The notes beneath the pieces are model-generated. The model worked only from the letters and a program-made list of their open reading frames with translations. It was not told where the DNA came from and searched no databases. From Rathayibacter_A sp036510655 (lineage in GTDB: Bacteria > Actinomycetota > Actinomycetes > Actinomycetales > Microbacteriaceae): 64,000 nucleotides of DNA. The translations under genes and the position numbers were made by a program. Below, piece after piece: positions 57,373 through 64,000 of this stretch; positions within the stretch are counted from its first letter, which is position 1; each line of letters opens with the position of its first letter. The DNA lies in NCBI GenBank assembly GCA_036510655.1, contig DATCDQ010000021.1, forward strand, positions 53,764 through 117,763, written 5' to 3'.

Positions 57373-58175
57373 CAGCCACCTCCGAATCGTTCGGTCTTCA
57401 CCCGGTGCGGATCGTGCCCCTGCGCGACGAGCGCACGCGCGGTCGCCTCGACGAACCCGGTCGGTCCGCAGACGAAGACCGTCGGATGTTGCGCTGCCGG
57501 AATCGTCGCAGCCGCCAGTTCCGCTTCGGTGGCGCGTCCCGGTGGGCGGGGCCAGGCATCCGGAACGCGTCGCGTGTAGAAAACGGTGACGCTGACATCG
57601 TCACCCGGCTGCTCGAGTTCATTGCGGAAAAACGCGTCATCCGGGCTTCGTACCGAGTACAGCAGCCGAAACGGCGTTCGGCTGCCTGCGGCCCGATGCG
57701 AGCGGATCATCGCAATCAGCGGAACGATGCCGGACCCGCCGCCGATCAGTTGCACCGGTTCGACACCCGCCGAGCTGGGCTGCGCAGAGCCGGGTTGCGC
57801 AGAACCGGGCTGCGCAGAGCCGGGCTGCGCAGAGCCGGGTTGTTCCGGCGCCCAGACGAACCATCCGCCGAGCGGCCCACGGACTTCCAGTTGATCGCCG
57901 ATCCGAAGGTCATCGACGAGATACGGCGAGACCTCACCATCGGGCAGCCGATCGACGGCCAGTTCGAGCTGGTCCCCCACACCGACGGATGCTAGCGAAT
58001 ACGACCGCACCGCCTGGTAACCGTCCTCGGCCGTCAGTCGCACATCGGCGTGCTGGCCGGCGATATTGCCAGGCCAGCCCGGCACCTCCAGCAGGATACT
58101 GCGCCCGCTCGGGGTGAGCATCCGCGTTTCTGCGACCACGCCGATACGCCATCCGCCAACGCCGCGCGTCGTCAT
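57372..58175 (-). CDS. FAD/NAD(P)-binding ferredoxin reductase-like protein
   Basis: A 267-residue reductase of the FNR family: GQHADVRLTAEDGYQAVRSYSLASVG (FAD), LIGGGSGIVPLIAMIRSHRA (NAD(P)) and VFVCGPTGFVE. No iron-sulfur domain. Between the FAD and NAD(P) parts lies an insertion of repeated SAQPG, encoded by a 15-bp tandem repeat. It is 24 bp downstream of a Mo-enzyme gene and coupled to DUF6510. It probably passes electrons to or from the molybdoenzyme. Confidence 0.9.
   Translation of the reverse strand: MTTRGVGGWRIGVVAETRMLTPSGRSILLEVPGWPGNIAGQHADVRLTAEDGYQAVRSYSLASVGVGDQLELAVDRLPDGEVSPYLVDDLRIGDQLEVRGPLGGWFVWAPEQPGSAQPGSAQPGSAQPGSAQPSSAGVEPVQLIGGGSGIVPLIAMIRSHRAAGSRTPFRLLYSVRSPDDAFFRNELEQPGDDVSVTVFYTRRVPDAWPRPPGRATEAELAAATIPAAQHPTVFVCGPTGFVEATARALVAQGHDPHRVKTERFGGG
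57781..57840. repeat. 15-bp tandem repeat, four units, in the reductase gene
   Basis: Four consecutive 15-bp units encode SAQPG-type pentapeptides in the loop between the FAD and NAD(P) domains. The frame is kept. Unit number could vary between strains. Confidence 0.9.
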
Positions 58176-58199
58176 GGGGCGATCTTCACAAGGCTGCCA

Positions 58200-58793
58200 T
58201 CACGAGTACCGCTGTTCTCGCCACGGATCGCCGTACAGGTGGTAGCCGTTCTGCTCCCAGAAGCCCGGCTCGTCGTCGGGTTGCATCACGAGACCGCGGA
58301 CCCACTTGGCGCTCTTCCAGAAGTACAGATGTGGTACAAGCAGGCGCGCGGGCCCGCCATGCTCCGGGTGCAGCGGCTCACCGTCGAACTCGAAGGCGAT
58401 CCAGGCCTTGCCGTCGCGAAGATCCTCGAGCGGGAGGTTGGTGGTGTACCCGCCATACGAGTGAACCATGACGAATTCGTCTGCCGTCTCGACGTTCTGA
58501 AATAGGGTGTCGAGTGACACACCGCGCCAGTGCGTGCCGAGCTTCGACCAGCGCGTCACGCAGTGGATGTCCGTGGTCACGTCCTCGATGGCAAGTTCAT
58601 GCAGCTGCGGCCAGTCCCACCGATGCGTGACTCCGCTCTCCGTGCGGATCAGGAACTCCCAGTCGGCGGTGGCGATCTCCGGCGTCGGGCCAGCCGAGAG
58701 CACGGGGAAGTCTTCGGTCAGATACTGACCGGGCGGCAGGTCTGGGTTGTGTTCACGGCTGCGACCGCCGAATCCACGTGTGAAGATCGCCAT
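58200..58793 (-). CDS. Sulfite oxidase-like molybdopterin oxidoreductase
   Basis: A 197-residue SUOX-fold molybdoenzyme. The molybdenum-binding cysteine is C78 in DIHCVTRWS. MVHSYGGYTTNLPLEDL, GEPLHPEHGGPARLLVPHLYFWKSAKWV are core residues. No Tat signal is present, so it is cytoplasmic, unlike YedY/MsrP. It heads an operon with the FAD reductase and DUF6510. The substrate is not known. Confidence 0.92.
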   Translation of the reverse strand: MAIFTRGFGGRSREHNPDLPPGQYLTEDFPVLSAGPTPEIATADWEFLIRTESGVTHRWDWPQLHELAIEDVTTDIHCVTRWSKLGTHWRGVSLDTLFQNVETADEFVMVHSYGGYTTNLPLEDLRDGKAWIAFEFDGEPLHPEHGGPARLLVPHLYFWKSAKWVRGLVMQPDDEPGFWEQNGYHLYGDPWREQRYS

Positions 58794-58806
58794 CGCCGGA
58801 CCTCCT

Positions 58807-59328
58807 TCAGCTGGCGGGCTGGCTCTCGCGATGCGGCAGCTTCCAGCCTGGCCGCACGTAGTGGCAGGTATACCCGCTCGGGTATTTCTCGAGGTAGTCC
58901 TGGTGTTCCTCTTCTGCCTCCCAGAACGAGCCGGCCGCCGTCACCTCGGTGACAACCTTGCCCGGCCACAGGCCGGACGCGTCGACATCTGCAATCGTCT
59001 CGTCGGCGACTCGCTTCTGTTCCTCAGTCGTGTAGAAAATCGCCGAACGATAGCTGGCTCCAACGTCGTTACCTTGACGGTCTCTGGTCGACGGGTCGTG
59101 GATCTGAAAGAAGAACTCGAGCAGGTCACGGAAGCTGATCTGCTCAGGGTCGAAGACGATCTCGACGGACTCGGCGTGACTGCCGTGGTTGCGATACGTC
59201 GCATTCGGGGTTGTGCCACCGGAGTAGCCGACCCGAGTCGAGATCACACCCGGACGCCGACGAAGCAGTTGCTGCGCTCCCCAGAAGCACCCTCCGGCAA
59301 GTATCGCTGTTTCAGTTGTTCCCGACAT
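58807..59328 (-). CDS. msrA: Peptide-methionine (S)-S-oxide reductase
   Basis: Repairs oxidised methionine. The 173-residue protein has the catalytic GCFWG with C14, GYSGGTTPNATYRNHGSHAESVEIVFDP and the C-terminal tyrosine-rich segment. The resolving cysteine is in YTCHYV. It lies 13 bp upstream of the molybdoenzyme gene on the same strand and could be the first gene of that operon. Confidence 0.95.
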   Translation of the reverse strand: MSGTTETAILAGGCFWGAQQLLRRRPGVISTRVGYSGGTTPNATYRNHGSHAESVEIVFDPEQISFRDLLEFFFQIHDPSTRDRQGNDVGASYRSAIFYTTEEQKRVADETIADVDASGLWPGKVVTEVTAAGSFWEAEEEHQDYLEKYPSGYTCHYVRPGWKLPHRESQPAS

Positions 59329-59462
59329 CGTGATCTCCTCTCCCCAGCAGCGTACGCCGCCGCTGACCTCACAGGGCTAGACAACGCTGCCGCGGTGCCG
59401 ACTGTTCCCTGATTCCTGTGTGCGGGCTGTCAGTGGCGCAATCGGAGGATGCACCGCCGACC

Positions 59463-60851
59463 CTATCCACTATGTCCCGGCTGGGCGCGCTTGGCGAGCC
59501 GGTGAATCGCCGCAGAGGGAATGCTCAGCCAGGCGGGCCGGCTGCGCGCCTCATAGACGGCTTCATACAGCGCCTTGTCGAGTTCGAATGCGTCGAGCAG
59601 AACGCGATGTCGTTGCACGCCCCCGCCAGCGCGCTGGATATATCCGCCGAGGAAGGCATGTCTGCATGCATGCGCCCACGCGAGAATTTCAGGTGAGTTC
59701 TGCGCGGCGCCGGCAACATAATCGAAACTGCGCAGCATGCCTGCGACGTCCCGCAGTGGAACGTCAAGACGTGATCGCTCCGCGAGTGAGCGCATCGGCT
59801 CGCCCTCGAAATCGATGATGACCCACAGGTCATTCGGCATGGCGAGTATCTGGCCCAGATGCAGATCTCCATGGATACGCTGTAGCCGCGGCCACGGCAG
59901 CTCCTGCGCGCGCGCGTACAATGCGGCAATCGGTTCACGCACGGCAGCGAACTGCGGAACCTCCTTGATCGCCGCGTCGAGCCGACTGTGCCAGCCAGAG
60001 ATGATCGTGTCGATGTCATCGGAGGTGGGCTCGCGCGTGCGCATTGTCATCGCCAGGGTCGAGTGGATATCCGCCGTGGCAATTCCAATCTGACGCGCAC
60101 TCTGCCTGAAATCGGCTCCGATTGTGGCTGCGGCGAGCGCGAGTCGCCACGCATCCCCCGCGTCTGCGAGAAATTCCTGAGCGAACGCAAGGTGACCGCG
60201 TGCCCGCCTGCCGGGCGCGCGGGCATCTGCCCATTCGCCCAGAACGCTACCGAGTGTGCCCGGAACCGAATGCGAACCTGCCTCGAACAGCACCGACTGC
60301 AAGACGACGTCGGGGTTCTCGCCGTCCTGGAGCGTGCGGAAGAGCTTGCAGATCACACGCTGAGCGGGCGCGTCGCCGTCGGAATCGAAGGTGTAAACGA
60401 TCGACGTGTTCGATTGTTCGCCGGTCAGCACGCGTGAGTGCACGTTGCGGCACACCTGTCGCTTCTTGGCGATCCCGCGTGCGCGCACATCCTCGCCCTC
60501 GATCCTTGCGCCCTCGACGATCAGACGCAGAAGCTGTTCCGCAAACGCCGGATCATGTGGACCGTCGTAGAGGTACTGCCGCCCGCCGTTCTCGTCTGTC
60601 AGGGTCGCAATCTGCGCATGCGCGAGCGACGACAGTGGAACCCGGCGCTCCGTGATGGGCACCTGGTACAGCACGGCCGGTTCTGAGCTTTCGTCGAGAA
60701 TCAGATAGGTGCTGACCCGAACCTCATGCTCGCCGGGGAACTCCAACGAGCCGATCAATCGCAGTCTGGGCGCGCTCCCCTTGCCCGAGAACCAGCGCTG
60801 TTCGCCGATCCAGGAGGCAAGCGCCCCCATGATGGTGCTCGTCACAGCCAT
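59463..60851 (-). CDS. Maltokinase-like phosphotransferase
   Basis: A 462-residue aminoglycoside-phosphotransferase-fold kinase of the maltokinase type. Conserved N-terminal SWIGEQRWFSGKG, then VCRNVHSRVLTGEQSNTSIVY, RIHGDLHLGQIL (catalytic) and VIIDFEGEP (metal). In actinobacteria it phosphorylates maltose to maltose 1-phosphate for glycogen/GlgE synthesis. It is divergent from a GH13 enzyme with 96 bp between them. The ATG lies seven bases after TAGTCT. Reading further upstream is unlikely. Confidence 0.88.
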   Translation of the reverse strand: MAVTSTIMGALASWIGEQRWFSGKGSAPRLRLIGSLEFPGEHEVRVSTYLILDESSEPAVLYQVPITERRVPLSSLAHAQIATLTDENGGRQYLYDGPHDPAFAEQLLRLIVEGARIEGEDVRARGIAKKRQVCRNVHSRVLTGEQSNTSIVYTFDSDGDAPAQRVICKLFRTLQDGENPDVVLQSVLFEAGSHSVPGTLGSVLGEWADARAPGRRARGHLAFAQEFLADAGDAWRLALAAATIGADFRQSARQIGIATADIHSTLAMTMRTREPTSDDIDTIISGWHSRLDAAIKEVPQFAAVREPIAALYARAQELPWPRLQRIHGDLHLGQILAMPNDLWVIIDFEGEPMRSLAERSRLDVPLRDVAGMLRSFDYVAGAAQNSPEILAWAHACRHAFLGGYIQRAGGGVQRHRVLLDAFELDKALYEAVYEARSRPAWLSIPSAAIHRLAKRAQPGHSG

Positions 60852-60947
60852 ATTCACGAGACTAACCCGATCCGTTGTGCCGCGGCCTCGATCGACCGGC
60901 AACCGGAGGGGCTGGCCCAACCGTCTCATTAGGAGAAAGCTGTCACT

Positions 60948-63218
60948 ATGACCGTCGCAGATGAGAATGAGCCACCCGAGAATAGCCCAGCCGAACATGA
61001 ACCAGCCGACATTACCTACGATGAGGATCGCTACCCGGCACGACCTCGCAGATTGCGCCCGCGTGCGCAGCTGAGAGCGAGCGGCATCAGTCGATCATTC
61101 GCCGATCCACGATCCGCGGATGCGTCGAATCCGTCGTATGTCGAATGGCTCAAGCGCCAGTCCATGCTCGGCGACGCCGAGGTGCTCGGGCGCGGCCTCT
61201 CCGGTCAACCCAGTATGTGGCGCAATCCGTACGCGCGGCCCGACGCGAGACGCGCCATCCGTTCGGCCTCCGTCTGGTTCACGGCGTATCCGATCTCCCT
61301 GATCACCCGGCCTGGGCAGTCGTACCTCGGCGCATTGGGCAGCGAAGATCTGTGGAAAGCGTTCGAGGCGATTGGAATCACGGCCGTGCACACCGGCCCG
61401 GTCAAGCAGGCCGGCGGCATCACGGGCTGGACTCAGACCGCCAGTGTGGATGGGCATTTCGACCGGATCAGCACCCAGATCGACCCAGCGTTCGGCTTGG
61501 AAGACGAGTTCCGTCAGCTCTGCGACATGGCCGACCGGCACGGCGGCAGCGTGATCGACGACATCGTTCCGGGGCACACGGGCAAAGGAGCCGATTTTCG
61601 ACTCGCCGAGATGGCGTACAAAGACTATCCGGGGATCTACCACATGGTGGAGATTCCCGAGGAGGACTGGGGGCTGCTCCCCGACGTAACGGACGGGCGA
61701 GACGCGGTGAATCTCGACGCCGAGACGGAGGCGAAGCTGGCCGAAAGCGGCTATATCATCGGGCAGTTGCAACGCGTGATCTTCTTCTCGCCCGGGGTGA
61801 AGGAGACGAACTGGAGTGCGACCGCGCCGATCGTCGGTGTTGACGGTCGTACCCGCCGCTGGGTATACCTGCATTACTTCAAGCAGGGGCAGCCGTCGAT
61901 CAACTGGCTCGACCCCACGTTCGCCGGAATGCGTTTGGTCATTGGCGACGCGCTCCACTCGCTCGGCGATCTCGGGTCAAGCGCCCTCCGTCTCGACGCC
62001 AACGGGTTTCTCGGTGTGGAGAAGAGCGCAGAGGGTCTGCCGGGCTGGTCGGAGGGACATCCCCTGTCGGAGGCGGCCAATCATCTCATCGCGAGCATGG
62101 TGCGCAAGGTGGGCGGTTTCTCCTTCCAGGAGTTGAACTTGACGATCGAAGACATCCACGACACGGGTCGGGTCGGCGCCGACCTGTCCTATGACTTCAT
62201 CAACCGCCCCGCCTATCAGCATGCGCTGGCCACCGCGGACACCGAATTCTTGCGCCTGACACTGCGCACATCGCTCGAGGTTGGAGTCGAACCCGTGGGC
62301 CTGGTCCACGCCTTGCAGAATCATGACGAGCTGACCTACGAGCTTGTTCATTGGGCGACACGCCACCGTGCAGACCTTTATCTGTTCCGCAGCGAGGAGA
62401 TCACGGGGGCGGAGCTGGCTGAGGTCATCCGCGCCGACCTGATTCAGAAGCTCACCGGCGAGAACGCCGACTACAACAGGGTGTTCACGACGAACGGAAT
62501 CGCCTGCACGACGGCATCCGTGATCGCGGCGTCGCAGGGGTTCACGACACTGGATGCGATCGGCGACGATGACGTCGAAGGCATCCGCAGGGCTCACCTG
62601 CTGCTGGCCATGTTCAATGCCTGGCAGCCCGGTGCATTCGCGCTGTCCGCGTGGGACTTGCTCGGCGTGCTGCCGTTGCCGGCCGAGCAGGTGCAGGACT
62701 TGATTCACGGGGGTGACACTCGTTGGATCCATCGTGGCGCACACGATCTGACCGACGCCAACCCGTCAGCCACGATGTCGGGTTCCGGGATGCCGCGCGG
62801 CCGCACCCTCTACCGTTCGCTCACACAACAGCTCGCCATGGAGAACTCGTTTGCCACACGGCTCACGCAGATTCTGCGCGTGCGCAGCGAGTACGGTGTC
62901 GACATCGCCACTCAGATCGACATTCCGGATGTGGCGCACCCGGGCATGCTGGTCATGGTTCATCGCCTCGACGACGGCGATGCGACCCTGACGGATGCGC
63001 GCACCCAGGTCACGGTGCTGAACTTCAGCGGCGAGAGCATCGAGGGCACGGTTCGTTCCGCCGTTCTGAACCCGCGGCGCGTCGTCACCGATGTGGCGAC
63101 CGACAAGGAGATCGGGCGCGTCGATGACCTCAATAGTTTCTCGGTACGGCTATCGCCGTACGCCGGAATGTTCCTGCTGATCGGTGATTCGCAAGAGGAC
63201 CCGGCGGAAGCTGAATGA
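60948..63218 (+). CDS. GH13 alpha-amylase-family enzyme (trehalose synthase-like, unusual)
   Basis: A 756-residue GH13 protein. Catalytic residues: nucleophile D350 in LRLDANGF, acid/base E395 in FQELNL, stabiliser D460 in QNHDEL. The first ~70 residues are disordered and acidic (ENSPAEHEPAD). It differs from canonical TreS (no HWFKxAVFYEV start) but is next to a maltokinase gene as TreS usually is. An isomerase or transferase on maltose/trehalose is possible; substrate unresolved. AGGAGA lies 11 bases before the ATG. Confidence 0.8.
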   Translation: MTVADENEPPENSPAEHEPADITYDEDRYPARPRRLRPRAQLRASGISRSFADPRSADASNPSYVEWLKRQSMLGDAEVLGRGLSGQPSMWRNPYARPDARRAIRSASVWFTAYPISLITRPGQSYLGALGSEDLWKAFEAIGITAVHTGPVKQAGGITGWTQTASVDGHFDRISTQIDPAFGLEDEFRQLCDMADRHGGSVIDDIVPGHTGKGADFRLAEMAYKDYPGIYHMVEIPEEDWGLLPDVTDGRDAVNLDAETEAKLAESGYIIGQLQRVIFFSPGVKETNWSATAPIVGVDGRTRRWVYLHYFKQGQPSINWLDPTFAGMRLVIGDALHSLGDLGSSALRLDANGFLGVEKSAEGLPGWSEGHPLSEAANHLIASMVRKVGGFSFQELNLTIEDIHDTGRVGADLSYDFINRPAYQHALATADTEFLRLTLRTSLEVGVEPVGLVHALQNHDELTYELVHWATRHRADLYLFRSEEITGAELAEVIRADLIQKLTGENADYNRVFTTNGIACTTASVIAASQGFTTLDAIGDDDVEGIRRAHLLLAMFNAWQPGAFALSAWDLLGVLPLPAEQVQDLIHGGDTRWIHRGAHDLTDANPSATMSGSGMPRGRTLYRSLTQQLAMENSFATRLTQILRVRSEYGVDIATQIDIPDVAHPGMLVMVHRLDDGDATLTDARTQVTVLNFSGESIEGTVRSAVLNPRRVVTDVATDKEIGRVDDLNSFSVRLSPYAGMFLLIGDSQEDPAEAE

Positions 63219-63284
63219 ACGAGCCCGGCGGGAGCGGCCCGGAGGTGCGACGACGGGCGCCACCGCAGTGGCACACTGGCGAGT

Positions 63285-63743
63285 ATGACCTTTCGTAACC
63301 GGATGACGGACATGAGCATGAAGACCATGAGCCTGTCTCATCGCGCACTGCTGGCGGTGACCCGCGGGCGCGTCGGGTGGTCGATGGGATCGGTGACCGT
63401 TGTCGAACTCCACACGATCGGCCGCACCACGGGTAAGCACCGTGCCACGATGCTGAATTCGCCGGTGCACGATCACGGCCGCTACTGCCTGGTCGCATCC
63501 AAGGGAGGCGACGACAGGCATCCGCAGTGGTACCTGAATCTTCTGGCCAACCCCGACGTCGAACTGACCGTTCGTGACAAGACCACACCGATGCGCGCGC
63601 GCAAAGCCACCGCTGATGAACGAGCCGAACTGTGGCCCGCGATCGTCAAGGCATATCACGGGTATGCCGAATATCAGAAGAAGACGACGCGCGAAATCCC
63701 CGTCGTCATCTGCGAGCCGCGCTCGGAGGAGCCGACGCTCTGA
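63285..63743 (+). CDS. Deazaflavin (F420)-dependent nitroreductase-like protein
   Basis: A 152-residue split beta-barrel protein of the Ddn family: VVELHTIGRTTGKHRATMLNSPVH, GRYCLVASKGGDDRHPQWYLNLLANPDVELTV and ELWPAIVKAYHGYAEYQKKTTREIPVVICE. The family uses F420H2 to reduce quinones or nitro-compounds. It adds to the F420-type enzymes at 37386 and 37801, so the host likely makes F420. The first 20 residues may anchor it to the membrane. Confidence 0.9.
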   Translation: MTFRNRMTDMSMKTMSLSHRALLAVTRGRVGWSMGSVTVVELHTIGRTTGKHRATMLNSPVHDHGRYCLVASKGGDDRHPQWYLNLLANPDVELTVRDKTTPMRARKATADERAELWPAIVKAYHGYAEYQKKTTREIPVVICEPRSEEPTL

Positions 63744-63744
63744 A

Positions 63745-64000
63745 TCAGCCCGGGGTGAGGACGCAGAAGTTATTGCCTTCCGGGTCGGCCAGAACCATCC
63801 ATGGCACAGCTCCCTGGCCGATGTCGACGTCAGTGGCGCCCAGAGCCCGCAGCCTGGCAACCTCTGCCGTTTGGTCATCGCCGGGGTACGGGCTCAGGTC
63901 GAGATGGACACGGGTTGGCACTGAGTCCACCTCGCGTGCGCGGACGAACTCCAGATACGGCCCGACACCGTGGGCTGAGCGCAGGCTCGCAAAATCGTCG
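63745..64000 (-). CDS. VOC/glyoxalase-like protein, C-terminal part
   Basis: The frame stays open to the window edge and the first visible residues are DDFASLRSAHGVGPYLEF. It continues with VHLDLSPYPGD...EVARLRALGATDVDIGQG and ends WMVLADPEGNNFCVLTPG, a glyoxalase-like (Glyoxalase_6) C-terminal half. The N-terminus lies beyond base 64000. It is convergent with the deazaflavin reductase gene, one base apart. Confidence 0.82.
   Translation of the reverse strand, partial: DDFASLRSAHGVGPYLEFVRAREVDSVPTRVHLDLSPYPGDDQTAEVARLRALGATDVDIGQGAVPWMVLADPEGNNFCVLTPG

Noticed and set aside
57772..57842. Possible CRISPR or regulatory array
   Set aside because: The 15-bp units keep the reading frame of the reductase and have no spacers.

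Overview
The window looks like a chromosomal segment of a high-GC Gram-positive actinobacterium, most likely of the family Microbacteriaceae. This rests on gene content, not a database search. The pointers are mycothione reductase, several F420/deazaflavin-type enzymes, a GarA-type FHA protein beside two MerR regulators of the FtsR and McdR type, DUF3040, an Rv2175c-like protein, and a PASTA kinase. GTG starts are common, and many genes seem to begin directly downstream of a TANNNT -10 box (leaderless mRNAs). There are no rRNA or tRNA genes, insertion sequences, prophage or CRISPR arrays. No gene-free stretch exceeds about 210 bases.

Layout. 1-12.5 kb is a conserved core whose order follows the Mycobacterium tuberculosis Rv2164c-Rv2187 neighbourhood: an FtsL-like divisome protein, rsmH and mraZ (with a recognisable MraZ operator), DUF3040, a polyprenyl synthase, Rv2175c, a LysM lysozyme-like protein, a PknL-type kinase with four PASTA repeats, class II DAHP synthase, PlsC, a ROK glucokinase and a FadD15-type acyl-CoA ligase. 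12.5-18.6 kb holds a papain-like peptidase (probably 5'-truncated) and the operon pyc-mtr-def. 18.7-22.1 kb holds an orphan ParA ATPase, then mcdR-, ftsR- and garA-like genes and pgsA on the other strand. These are division and central-metabolism regulators downstream of Ser/Thr kinase signalling.

22-38.6 kb is a mixed accessory region: membrane DUF1295 protein, LRV protein, NUDIX, S4, fatty-acid desaturase, a WYL regulator divergent from a VOC protein, an ECF42-type sigma factor coupled to a DGPF/YCII protein, two luciferase-like oxidoreductases, a 999-residue LuxR-type ATPase regulator, and an ABC exporter with a LolA-like lipoprotein. 38.7-43 kb carries a DNA-repair pair (LigC-type ligase facing a LigD-type primase-polymerase), a HepT/MNT toxin-antitoxin pair with an XRE domain fused to the antitoxin, and a NYN-type nuclease. 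44.6-47.2 kb is a large Clp ATPase under a perfect HspR operator.

49-53.6 kb is a two-component system facing an operon for a ferric-reductase-like membrane protein, a secreted FMN-binding protein and the flavin transferase ApbE, a likely trans-membrane flavin electron-transfer system. 53.7-64 kb contains an aldo/keto reductase, mannose-6-phosphate isomerase, a mismatch DNA glycosylase followed by an alkyl-DNA methyltransferase, a three-gene molybdoenzyme/FAD reductase/DUF6510 operon, msrA, a maltokinase-like protein divergent from an unusual GH13 enzyme, a deazaflavin-dependent reductase, and the end of a VOC gene cut by the window edge.

Across all regions there are repeated 13-21 bp tandem duplications, some in coding sequence and some at gene ends, and two copies of an intergenic palindromic repeat.
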